Source of the DNA: Taenia hydatigena
Taxonomy: Eukaryota > Platyhelminthes > Cestoda > Cyclophyllidea > Taeniidae
Direction: 5' to 3'
DNA: 64,000 bases
NCBI GenBank assembly: GCA_036345935.2
Contig: JADWOT020001669.1
Location: 62,001 to 126,000 of the forward strand
Of the stretch, positions 45,450 to 57,090 are shown in pieces. Under the pieces are notes generated by a model. It had not been told where the DNA came from, made no database searches, and was given only the letters and a program-made list of their open reading frames with translations. The position numbers were made by a program, and so were the translations under genes. How positions within the stretch are numbered: the first letter of the stretch is position 1; the number at the start of each line of letters is the position of its first letter.

Positions 45450-48400
45450 TGTTTGCCTGCGTTATTTTTGCTACTTGACTATCAACCAGGTCTAAATTTT
45501 GTTGCAAAAAAGGAGGATACCACAGTTCTTAGAGATGGAAGAAATAGCTGAGCACAAAATTGAATGATTCCAAATGCTAAATCAAGAGAGCAGATTGCAG
45601 CTATATACTTATGCTATACCAGTTTTCGGATTCAAATCATTTGCATTTCACTGCGTTCACTTTTAAGCATCGGCTCACTGTTGTCATGCACTTAATTGGA
45701 GCGGAAGTGACCCAACATTTGATACCTAATCCTAATTAATCACCGATTGGAATGAACAATTTATGGCGCGGTGTAATATCCACACCCTCTGGCTGCTTGT
45801 CGACGCAGAGTCTTAGTACAGCCGCATAGCACAAAATATAGTTTTGGGAGGAAGCATACTTTATGGCACCGTAGCAATTTAACAACCTGAGCCTTTTGGA
45901 ATCAGCTTAAGACCAAAGTGAAAAACACTTGAAGTGCAGTACACTGCGGCTGATTTGCCAGTGTTTTACTTATGTAACGCCTTATGCATGCATTGATCTA
46001 AGCTACCAGTCAAAACCAAATGCCATTCTGACCTTTCCGATGGCGAAGCAATGAGGTAGCAGCTCTTTCCTAACTAAAGCCTTTTCTCGCCCTGCCTTAA
46101 GGCTTCTAGCTATAGCTGTAAAGCTGCTAAGTACCTAAATTTTACTAGTATTTTATGCGTAGTTTACAGGTGCGGGTGCTATAGCAATTCGTACAAAGCA
46201 ATTTCTCTGCGCATTGATAAGGAATATCTTGGGAAGAAACAGTAAAGACTGATTGTCTAGTGAATGGCTATTGTTAGTTTATGCATGACAGACATGGTAA
46301 AAAACCATAAAATGCAATTTATTCTTACCTGATTTATGTGAAAAGTAGTACCAAAGGCTGAATTTTGATGTTGAATTGCTCGTTAAAGGACTCATAATTA
46401 GCGAATTATGCTCCAGTCAGACATGATACATTTTAGTGAAACCCATAGCCCAGAAGCTCATTTTTACCAAGTGATCCTCAGTAGGTAAGAAAAGTGTGTG
46501 AATGAATACGTCTCGATTTTGCCGGAATCTATGACATTTTAGTGTAGCGACGAATCCTAATTAGCAACGAAGTGGAAGGCAGTTACCGCTGAAGGCCTCC
46601 AAAGCGATGTGCGAGTTAGTCAACTTAAAGACTTGTTTCGCTTTAAAAATATGCGATCGGCAATTAACAAATATTATATATACTTCATAGGAGGACTCCT
46701 TCAGCTAACAACTCAGGGTTGGCACAATTCAACAAATCAGAAGAAATGAACCAACAAATGGAAAACCGAAATGCGAGCTCGTGTAGAAAACATTGGAAGT
46801 TGTAATGCATACTAAACCTTTTAAAAGAGGTCCAACTTCCTCTTTAATTAGGCCAAATTTTGAGCAGCATGATTGGACTCGTATGCAACAGACACAGTAA
46901 CTACTCGTTATTTGTTAATGTCTGCCAAGCGAAATTTGATGAGTTCAATCTTTGGTAAGCATAAAAAAGCTACTTAATGTGGTGGAGACAAGAGCAACTA
47001 ACCACTGATTGCAGACGGAGGTGACGTTGATCAGTGAAGTTGAGAAGGAAATTCGGTCCCTATAATTAGCTAGAGAATTGTTGTCAAGGCACTTGGAGTC
47101 CGGAACGGCCCTTTGAAGGTGCTGTAAATGCATTCTCATCATTTGCAGCCCCATAACTGTCCTGAAGGCTCAGATGTGAGAAGAGACTCAGGGACAGGGA
47201 ACATGATGAGTTGAGAATGACAAATGGAGGAAGAGGAGAAGGAGAGGGTTCAAGAATTGCCGTGGCTTGGAATAATAAATGACACTCTCGTCAGAAACAA
47301 AGGCACGTTCCCATGGATTTGTGTCTTTGAGTTCACTTTTTCCACCCGTGCAATTTTTTGCAGTTCAACTGGCCCTGCGACACTATCGATCGGTCCGTGG
47401 ATCGATAGACTATCAAAATGATAACAGAAATACAGCGACTGCACACCAGGTGGTCTTATCGATCCATCGATCGATGCAACGACTCATGCGGCTGAGTCAG
47501 CTAACGAGGTGCTGGATACGAAGAGCATAGGTGACCAAAATGCAAGCATAGGAGAAGGAGAAGGAGGCTTACGACTACACCAACTCATAGAGGCCTCCTT
47601 TGGAAAAAACTGCTGACGCTAAGCCGGTAATATTTAGTAGCAGTTCATATCCTTTTAATCACCACCGCAGGTGTGCTGGTGTTTAGTCCACACGCCACCC
47701 GTGCTCCCAGCACCATCCTCCTGCCGGTGACTTGAGCAGACCTGAAGATGGTTTCATCCTACGGGGAAATAGCATCACTCACAAAGGAAACAAGTGTTGG
47801 CGATGCAGACAATCACGTGGTGGAACAGTTTTGAGGTGCCACTAAAACTATAAATGCTGCCAAAGTGGTGTTTTAAAGTTCACACGACCCGATACAACAC
47901 TTTCTAGCAGAGAGATGGAGGCATTGTAGAAGACAACGCTGTAAATAAGGTACGGTCTCAAAATTGAAGTAAAAGACCCTTCAAATGCTGCAATTTGTGT
48001 CCACCAAGAACTGAGCGGTCAATAAAGAACAAATGACCTAAACAAAGGACTGAACACTGGTACTGCCATTCTCTTTTGGAATGCACTTCAACGCCTGTGC
48101 CTGCACGCCATTAAACAAATAAAAACATCTAACAACAACTCTAATTACAAAGTAACGAAACACTGAATCAGGCCAGCAAAGTAACGTTTAGTCACAAATT
48201 TGTGTGGCCGTGAGCCCGCGTATCGCAGAGTTAGACCTGGCACTTCCTCTTAGGGTAAAATTTTAATGTATTTGTTTGTGCATGCGCGACAACCCTTTTG
48301 TGGTGATGAGGTTGCATGCAAGAAAATATTTAGCAAATTCCTTTTCAGTTTTTGTGAATCCTTACCAATGAGAGGCAACGGTAACATCTAGGAGAGCAAT

Positions 48401-48860
48401 AACAGGAGCACTGAACCATGCGTTTACGAAAAGAATCTGCCCGTTTGATGGAAAAATTCACCACAGTACACACGCCTACGGTTGTATTGCCGAGAAAATA
48501 ATCACACTACATTTAGGTTGGTTTATCCAACTGGTCAAACCCAAATCCAAAAACATAAAAGACGATTAGTTTTTATCAGCTTTGCTGTTAACATTGTAAA
48601 CAACCTTCTTGCTAGCCTTGATTTGGTGCCAAGAAGCACACGTCACGTATGCATGCTACGCAACAGCAAAAATGAATCCAACCAGGGTTGTGGATTCCAT
48701 TTCCTAAATGTCTAAGGGCAATAAGAAATAAGGTGGGAATCAGGCAAATTACACGCTTACATAGCTAAGACTGTTAAGGTGAACCAACTCAAGAATAGGC
48801 GTTGGCTGCATCCTCGCCTTCTGCCGCAATGTTGCATTAGTCACAGTGACGGATACCTGT
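45450..48860. other. No gene recognised
   Basis: Non-coding in appearance. It contains a small palindrome-rich patch (47,383-47,480) described under findings. Confidence 0.4.
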
Positions 48861-48874
48861 GATGGAGGAGGAGA

Positions 48875-49135
48875 CTATAGTGTAAAACATCGCACCGTCC
48901 CAACCCCACATAACGGCAAATTCGGCATCCCATTCGCTGTAGGGCAAACAATGTCCACTGGGTGGCTACCATGAAAACAACGTATACACCGATTTGTAAT
49001 GAAGGCACTCATGTACCGAGGCAGCTTAAAGTCGCCCTGATGATTCCTTGCAAGATTTTTGAGCTTGGCAGGATCAGTCAATTCATGAGGGCGTGAATAC
49101 ATTGATAAACACTCCACTATGGAGTGGATGCGGCC
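48875..49135 (-). CDS. Possible cysteine-containing exon, unknown product
   Basis: The minus-strand frame encodes HELTDPAKLKNLARNHQGDF, then FITNRCIRCFHGSHPVDIVC and a C-terminal stretch to a stop at 48,875. The composition is protein-like, and the alternative frames of the same stretch are interrupted by stops. Upstream an in-frame stop lies just before 49,135, so the exon should begin near there. Family not recognised; no neighbouring exon could be joined. Confidence 0.3.
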   Translation of the reverse strand, partial: GRIHSIVECLSMYSRPHELTDPAKLKNLARNHQGDFKLPRYMSAFITNRCIRCFHGSHPVDIVCPTANGMPNLPLCGVGTVRCFTL

Positions 49136-49139
49136 TCTA

Positions 49140-52120
49140 CTTTGATATGCTCAGTAGTTGATGTTGACAGAATCAAAACAGGGGTGGTCGCTCAGACGTA
49201 TCAAGGATGCTTTAAGGTGTCAGCATTAAAATTGATTTCAAGTATATAAAATGAGTGAAATGAGACCTATAAGCCAAAACTGATTTTACAAAGTCAAGAA
49301 CCATTAGATAAAGCAGTGCTATATTAGGGTAGTATATTTTTAAGATGAGTTTTTAAGCCTTATGCAGTCCTTAAAATAGGCAATCCAGATATGTCGGAGT
49401 AACAAGAGATGAGATCTGCATAAACACCTCAACTGCGCTTCCTTGCCACTTTTTTGGAAGATGGCAATCACCTCAAGCGACTGTTAAGTTATGCCCATCA
49501 CATGCACAAAGACCAAGAATTCTTGACCGCAACCCATTTGCTCATTCTGTAGTCATCATTGCAGGTCAGCTCTAAGCACTCTGTAAAGAAATGACCATAA
49601 AACTCAATTCGACACATCAGCAGTACTTATTAAACTAGATTTTTTAGGTGGAGTTGTTTTTTATCTTTAACGTCTCTGCCCAACAAGAGCTAAATGGACT
49701 AACCGTCTCCCATTGTACTACACCTTTTGGCTCTTAAGTATAAACCAAGAAAACTTACATATGATTTTGCCATTTGGTTTCATCCTACCTATCTCTGCAT
49801 TCTTATTCACCCTTGCTTTATTCCTTTGCTGCATTGTTCTGCGTTTGTCTGCATTTACACCTTCTCATCTGTTGACATACAAATCCACACAAGTCATTAT
49901 TATTATCTATTTAAAACAAGTTATAACATTCTACACTTCTCTGTCCACTTTATATACAGTCAGCTAACCTCGCAAGAATTTAATTTGTACTGCCCCTACT
50001 TTAGTCCTTTCGCTGCATACCAACGCGTCATTGCACGACTTACTAACCCATTTCTGCATCAATCAGCACTTGTGCTTCTGGCAATTCATCTCATGTACAT
50101 CTGTGATACTTTGCCCGCCGAAATCATAGTCATTTGCGCACTATCGTGTGACACTGCGCACGGTGCTACGACGTTGAAGCAAGCATTCATGGATAGCGGC
50201 TTTACTTTCTTCTGTTCCACTTGGTTTCCTCTTCACAGCATATCCGTAGTTTCCCCTGACTATTCCCAATCGATTGGCTTAGCATTTCCGCATGGGCAAC
50301 CTGATGCAGAGTTTCACAAAAAACCGGATCCAGTGACTATGGATATGCTGAACAAACTGTCACTGAAATGTTGAGGAAGTGCAGTACAGGGCGACGGATT
50401 AGACCTTTTTAAAATAATTATAAGAAGTGTATGACACGTTCCTTATTTTTCTCTAATGTAACAGTGACCTACGGAATCACCGCTTTTATGCTTAAAACAT
50501 ATGAAATTACCTTAATATAATCAATGGTGGGGTTAGTTTGATACACGTCAACCGCGCATATCCATCCTCACGAACTTCGACAATTGTAACTTCGTCGGTC
50601 ATAGCGCATGCCCTTATGGCGCCGACTACCATCGCAGATCGGTCGCGGAGTCAGGAATCTTATTCGAAAACGCTGCAGCAATTAAAAGATCCGCCACATA
50701 CGTTCTCACACTTCGTTTGCGTTTCCAATCAAAATCCAATTTCATTTGTAGCACGCTTTTTATTGCGATGGACTCTCTGTCTTAGTCGCTAACACATCAC
50801 TTCCACCACGTATTACCTGCTAGAGGTATTTTCCATGCGAGTATCACCAAAGTATCAACCATCAATTCCTGGCGCTAATCACGCATCCTTGGGGACGTTT
50901 GCATGATTGTGTGGATACACAATTTTTGGCCAGAAGGAGTAGGATGTGTTAGCACATTTTCCCTTCAAGTGTGAATGCTCTGCTTTTACTGGTCGCCTAA
51001 TCGCAGACGGATCTCTTTTAGCTGAAGACTTCCGCAATGTAACTAAGGGAAGAAGTGACTGCACAAGAAGTAAGGTCTCAATTCGTAGTCTGTCGACAAA
51101 GCAGAAGGACAACAGTTGCCTGTTTTCTACTCTGACGCCATCCTATGCATAGCTGACTGTACAAGCGTCCAGTGTTAGCAAATACATACGGCTCAAATTA
51201 GCGCATGATTCCGTATCACCCGAGATATGATTTCTCACTCAGCAGCTAGCGTCGTCGCTTTTAATTAAACCCTAAGCACAAACCACTGTTTCATGTAGAG
51301 GTGCGGATTCTCCACAAAATATTAGGCTGTCTAATTACTGGTGGAATTAATAACAGCGACTACTTATCTTGTCAATTCAGGGCACAGGTTTCAATGCGTT
51401 CACTGATCGACAATTATGCAACACTGTAATTTAGACGGGATGGTTTTATTCCTGTGTGGCACTTCGGTGATCTTTTCTCGGGAGTCTCAGGAGGTTTTGA
51501 CTCCGATTTTGATCAAAGAAGAGGAAAAAAGAGCATCCAAATGAAGCGTTTGACTGAAGGTGACGGGCAATGGACTAAGTAATGTAAGTCGAAGTGAGTG
51601 CTGCAAGGAGCAAAATATACGCGAACTTGTGCGTAAAATATTTGTACTCGCAAAACTACTTCCAACTCGTCAGTAGGCAAGTCAGACTAAGTTGACAACG
51701 CAGTGGGATTCAGATCAACGCGGAATGAGAAGGAGGTGCATCAGGCGGAATGCAAGAAGCCACCCTCTGCATCAAGCAATGCTCCAATCATCATATCTTA
51801 TGCTTCGACCGCGCAGAAGCGTACTCAAGTCCATTCAACGCGACAAACACCAGATCCCTGACCCCAATGCAGATAAAAAGCATCTTCGAGAAAGACAAGA
51901 TCATGCAAATCTTGCTTATTGGATAACAAACTAGGCAAATCTAATCACAAAGATAAGCATTTACAAAGTGTCGTAGCTAATTAAATTGCAATTCTTGCAT
52001 CCGCCTCCAAATTACATCCTGGCACACCCATTCGAATATGTCCTTGCGCTGCATAATGTGACTGTTGCAGTCCTGAACGTGCCAAATGCGCCAGTTTATT
52101 GGCGTGGTCATTAGAGGCAA
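49140..52120. other. Several short coding-like frames, none assignable
   Basis: Plus strand: after the acceptor cctcttcacag (50,230-50,240) a frame reads VSPDYSQSIGLAFPHGQPDA to a stop at 50,374; 50,538-50,792 is open without motifs. At 50,879-51,152 both strands are open: the minus strand ends YSFWPKIVYPHNHANVPKDA, the plus strand reads CECSAFTGRLIADGSLLAED. The strand cannot be decided. The minus-strand piece could be a further exon of the gene at 53.9-52.1 kb. Confidence 0.25.
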
Positions 52121-52124
52121 GTCA

Positions 52125-53875
52125 TTAAAGAAACCGAGTTTTTTTACATAGCCCATGAAGAGATTTTATTTCACTTTCTTCTCTCCTCCTCACATTGTCG
52201 ATAATTACAATCCCTAAAGTGTGTCTGGCCGACAAGGTCCTCAATATGGCTTGCAGCTCGATAACAATATTTGAGCTGTGTCTCGTGAAGAGAGACAGCT
52301 TAAGTACATAGAGAACGCAGTCGAATTCAGTAAAGCGTGGTCTTCGACTACTCAGGATCCCCTCCAATTCACTGCCAACAAGGTGAAATTCGATAGACCC
52401 TGCAGGACGATAATAGACATTTTCGGGAGGGTGGTAATCTGTTGGCTCAGTGTATACTGATGTGGGGTCGGTAGAGTTAACAATGTTCAGAGAAGAATAA
52501 GTGTCCAGCTCCAATGGATGTATAGGGCGGAAAACGTTCCCCCACTTTGTCTAGATGGAAAGAACTAGAAGGCATGTGACGCCTTCATACGCACCATGAG
52601 GAGCTCGAATTAGTGGGAATTGAAGGCCAAACTGCATTTGACTAAAGTGCTGCTCAACGGCTTTGCAAATGTCTGCAGTGCACGGAGGTGACGCGTCTGA
52701 ATACAGCGTTGTGCAAACTTGTCTGTCAATCCACTTCCACTTGCTGATGTATGAGTAGGGCGCTTGTAGGAAGAGAATCCACTCCCAGCTTGGAATCGCT
52801 GTGCAAACATTCACTATGTCAACAACACCAAGGTGTTTGCACAACATTTCAACCAAATCTCGATGGAGGTCCGTGATCTTCTTATTGCTTGATCTCACCT
52901 GCAAAATGCATTCATTACTTAACTGTCGAGTGGAACTACTCGAATTACAGTGAAAGCGAACAATTCAATGAATCTTACTCGGCAAATCATTTATTTAGAG
53001 AGTCAGAGAGGTTCAACTTACTTCCAACTCCATTTCACAATTTCTGGTGGAAGCTTTGGAGCTCTAGTAAAGTGAGTCAGGTTCGAGTGGGTGCGGGAAC
53101 GCAAATCGTCTTCGCCGTTGGGACGTGAGAGGTAGTCAACCTTGCGAGCGCAACTTAAACGCAGTATAGGGATTGACCACGTTTACTCACAGACGTGAAA
53201 TCACACCTCTTTGTGGAAAAACGCATTTGAATTTTAGAAAGCCCTATGCATAAGGAACGATTAGGGCTATACTCATAACTAGGCGTATCAAGCATTGGCA
53301 GCTAGCGAATGAACGTGCTGTGGGAAAGGACACTTATTTCACCTTTGCTTCGAGCCGATGTCTCAAGGATCAAAGGTGATTCTGTACACAGTAGGTTTGG
53401 TGAACTTCAAATCTGACTAATTCTACCAACGTGATGACCACTGGAGCCTTGCAAAGCAATAGGGATGTATGTCGCCTGTTCTAGGGCAGAAGGATTTTTA
53501 ATCAACATGATTTGCGCCTGTAAATTCACACAGAGCTGTAGACAAATACCTTATGATTTTATTTAACTTCTCAACTTTGATTAAATTTTATGCTATAAAG
53601 CAAATTTCATTTTAGGTCCAGATATGAATGCACTTCGTGGCTATCAAAATTTTATGTCTCCATTCGTAGACGAATGCAGGCGAATGGGCCAAAGGATGAA
53701 GAAGGAAGAGAATGTTGCAAAACGCACACCACACCGGTAGTTCAGACAAACAAAGTATTAAATTTACCTTTTCTAGTTTCCCTATTGAATATATATGAAT
53801 GTGTGGTGGTGTTGCGATTGATGTGCCGGTCACTTGACTGAGTATCAGGTAAAAGTACGCAGTAATAGGCTTCAT
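52125..53875 (-). CDS. Multi-exon gene with N-terminal hydrophobic segment, family unknown
   Basis: Minus strand. Exon 1 (53,875-53,768) starts with ATG and encodes MKPITAYFYLILSQVTGTSI and 16 more residues, a possible signal peptide. Exon 2 (53,447-53,388) encodes APVVITLVELVRFEVHQTYC. Exon 3 (53,140-53,022) encodes VDYLSRPNGEDDLRSR and ends KLPPEIVKWSW. Exon 4 starts at 52,887 with KKITDLHRDLVEMLCKHL, then PSWEWILFLQAPYSYISKWK and CTTLYSDASPPCTADIC. All junctions keep phase. Exon 4 meets TAG at 52,553-52,551, but the same frame continues 142 codons to 52,125 (including FHLVGSELEGIL and SNIVIELQAILRTLSARH). A very short intron over the TAG is possible (acceptor cttttccatctag-like run just before it), but no standard in-phase donor fits well. 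The VEMLCKHLGVVDIVNVC stretch resembles an F-box by pattern only; the N-terminus argues against that. Confidence 0.5.
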
Positions 53876-54180
53876 AAATTAACTTATCCACAAACATCAA
53901 AATCGATGATAGTAAGATTTATTACATTGCAAAAATGTGCTGCACTTTAATTCAAATTGCATATATTGCTAGTTCGTGAATCTTGCAATGTTAGCTTAGT
54001 ACGTTGTCATACCAAGTTTTGTTACTGGTTTTATTACTTGCGCCTAATAAATGCATTAATTGTGCTTGCGTTGTGCTTTTATACGCTAAAAACAAATGTT
54101 AGGTGCTTGCATTAAACTTTGAATTATTAAAAACACACATAAATTAGAAGTTTATTTGTTTTATCAGGCAAACAATAAAG

Positions 54181-54282
54181 CGATTGGCTAGATTTGCGCG
54201 CGAAGCTCGTAAGTGGTGTGGATCCTGTGGCTGTTATTTTCGGTTATTGGGACTTAATTTGCCCAAACTAGTCGGAAATCCG
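54181..54282 (+). promoter_or_regulatory. Promoter-like segment and 5' non-coding exon of unit C
   Basis: Keeps the inverted CCAAT box (attgg, 54,183-54,187) and the splice donor (GT at 54,283, context cg/gtaagc). The E-box seen in A and B is replaced by gcgcgcga. If the E-box matters for expression, C would be regulated differently or be silent. Confidence 0.4.
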
Positions 54283-54712
54283 GTAAGCATTCGGCACTCT
54301 TTTATCGAATTTGCTTTTCTAGTTGTTATTTGGTCTTTTGTGTGTTGATTGGAATTTTACGCGTCTGCTTGCTGGAGTAAAAGCGAAGGCTTCATGATGT
54401 GAATGCTAAGACGTTTCGTTTTCCCGCTGCAAGGTCTAATCACGTTCATTGTTTGCTGTACAATGCTTTTTGTGGTAAACTACGATTGCCTTGGTGATTC
54501 GTCAATCAGTTTGCTCCTTAATGACTGTGGACTTTAAGTAATGAGTCGTAATTTTGTTGAGAAGAGTTTTAACCTTAACAAATGCTTGGCACCTACTCAT
54601 TATTCTTGTTAATAAGCATTCATTGTATGCCTAATTGTCTATTCTCTTCGTTTGTGTATTTGCCGAGTTAAACATCAAACCTGCCGTTAAGAAATTTGTT
54701 GTTTTGCGAAGG

Positions 54713-54779
54713 ATGGAGGCATTGTGGGACGGAAATAAATGTGAATCTCGCCCTGGCTATCGCTCCATACGTTCCTCAG
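54713..54779 (+). pseudogene. First coding exon of unit C with altered splice donor
   Basis: Same 67-nt length as 14,438-14,504 with the ATG and an open frame kept (MEALWDGNKCESRPGYRSIR and two serines). The base after the exon is changed: TCAG is followed by ATAAGC where B has GTAAGA, so the GT donor is lost. The remaining sequence does not resemble the AT-AC class of donors. With no kelch sequence in this unit, a dead copy is the simplest reading. Confidence 0.5.
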
Positions 54780-55684
54780 ATAAGCTTTAATTGTAGCTGA
54801 TGAGTTGTTGCTGTCCTTTCTGTTCGGCAATGAATCCGATGGGGATCCTCATTTTGAGTAGAAGCATGCTTTTATCACTTGCTCGTATGTCCTTTCACAT
54901 TTTACGTGTGGTAAAGGGTGCGTTGTTTTCATTACTATGATATTCGTGTTGGTAGGGCGCACACATATGCGAAGGGCGTGGGATCCTTGGTGGCTCTTCC
55001 GCTCATTGAATTGGGGACCACGCTTATTTTTTGTGTTAATGTGGTCTTTGCGAAACGTGTTGTGTAGAGGGCCTTAGTGATGGCTTAATCGTAGGTTCAG
55101 CTTCGGTGGTATGAGTCGGCGTCTGGGCGAGGTAGATGCAGCAGGAGCGGAGGAAGGAGTGACTAGTGGAGAGTTTTCGCATCACCACGCTGACTGTACT
55201 CTGTAGCACATTTAAACGCTTGCTTGTTAAGGCTTTTTCTCCTATCATTTGTTATGTTAGAAGGTGTTAGCTTTATAGCACATTGGACATTCACGCATTG
55301 GCTCTTCCATTGTTTGCTTTTTTTTTCCTTTTGGATGCTACGAAATTACTGTGATAGTTGTGAAGCAACAAGCTCAGCAGACTAGCAGGAGTGCAGCAGT
55401 GATAGGTTGGGGAGCGGGCCTATTGTCACGTTGATGAGTTGCGCCGGTGACTGTGCCAACACTGGAAAGATGGGGAGGGGCAGGAGAGGTGTTCCAGAGC
55501 CTTTTTTAAAGCCTACCCTAGGTGGTCCTTTTTGTGAATTCAGGTGCGTGTGTGTGTTTTCTTTAATTTTGCAGCTCGAAGTGTGCATTTCTTGTCTTAC
55601 TGTCTACTTTTTTTTCGTTGCACGTAAATCCATGCGCACTGATATTTTCAAGATCGTCTAGAACTCGTTTTTTGTTATGTAAAC

Positions 55685-55696
55685 GTGTGTGTGTGT
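55685..55696 (+). repeat. TG microsatellite in unit C
   Basis: Short TG run at the place equivalent to 15,500-15,525 in unit B; shorter here. Confidence 0.75.
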
Positions 55697-56259
55697 TTAT
55701 AGGGATCCCTTTTTTGTTAATGAGGTTCGCGAAAGAAAATTTGACGAGTTTTGGTTGTTTGTTAGATGGCAGCACTTTTTCGCCTTCGTTCGCTGTGCCG
55801 AACAATGGGGTGGAGGGGATTGATTGAAGTAGATAGGCAGGTGGCGGATTATTTAAATAGGGAGGGGGTAATGTTGTGGTGAATGGGGCCTTATTTGCTG
55901 GAAGGGAAGGCTAGAAGGAGAACTTACCAAGCACTTAACTTTACATGGTGCCTAATTGGTTGCGGGTTTAAAGTACGGTGAAAGGGAACTTTTACCTCCT
56001 CTGGAGCTTTCCCATGGGACAGTGTATGTTGTGCATGTTGAGTGAGATCTTATCATAGGCTTACACCACTTTCGCTTGTTCTTTTCGTTTTTTTTTCAAC
56101 CGAAGGTAGTAGTCAGGTTTTGAGACCTTTAGCAGTATCAACAACGTTATGGTATGAGATTTCGAGGTCATCAGTCGTGTTTATTACATTGTCTTCCGAT
56201 GTGGTGGACACGTCGAGTGTTTTAATTGCGGCATTTTTGGTTGAATATGCTCTTTTAGT

Positions 56260-57090
56260 TCAAGAAGGAAAAAACTGTTTCCTTGTAGGCTTCACGTGAG
56301 GTCAATGATGATCCGAAATTTAAGGATGACAAGAATGTACCTGTCTGTGGTGGTGTATCTAGTGAGCTCCAAGGGATTACTGAAAAATTGCTGAATTTGG
56401 AGTTTGACTTCTCTCGTGCCCTCTACTCCATTCTAGAAGTTGTGTGATCTCTGCTGTGCTCCAATGAATTCGTCACATGCAATGTGACAGCTACGTTTTC
56501 CAAATTGTTGCAGTAATCGTGTCAGTGGAATTTGTTGTGCTCATTGGATGCAGATGTAGCTGCTGTGCCCTCCCTTCTTATCCACTGACGAAATGAACGT
56601 CGTCTCCTGTGACTTTATTAGACGTGATGGAAGAAGCCTAAGCCAAGACCGTAAAGTTTCTGCTGCGACCGCGGCGTCAACGTGCAGCCTGCTACATCGT
56701 CGCACAGTGTCGGTCCGTCGTCTTGAATGGCATTGCAACTTTGAATTTCAGTTTGTTCCTGCAGATTCGAGGATGATCCTTAATTGGAGTAGTTGGTGAC
56801 GCTGCTGATGGGTGGACGTAAACATCGAATTGGACCGCATAAAAGGGGAATGACTGAACAAAAGAAGCAGCAAATTAGCAGTTATCTTCCGACTCTGCAA
56901 AGGGTAGGTATTTCGTTGAGGCTGTGCCGCTGCTGAAGGGCGTTTTGGCAATTAGCGTTCGCTGATGGAATTTTGTCGAAGCTGTTGGAAGTCTGGCGCA
57001 AAGTAGGGTGTAGGCAGTGCTGTGCCGTGCCATGGCAGAAAAGGCGACGCCAACGAGTGTGATGATTGAGGATGTATGGAGGAAGTGACT
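56260..57090 (+). other. Segment specific to unit C
   Basis: Alignment with unit B fades after about 56,260 (B about 16,560) and returns near 57,310 (B about 17,200). Neither strand of this segment shows a recognisable gene; frames at 56,593-56,799 (plus) and 57,218-56,952 (minus) are short. No terminal repeats identified. Confidence 0.4.

Noticed and set aside
49727..50374. 215-codon plus-strand frame as one protein
   Set aside because: The first two thirds look like translated AT-rich intron sequence; only the last 40-45 codons after a clear acceptor look protein-like, and no partner exon was found.
52551..52904. F-box protein
   Set aside because: The helix pattern after KKITDLHRDLVEM resembles an F-box, but the same gene joins in phase to an N-terminus with a likely signal peptide and has several cysteines, which suits a secreted protein better.
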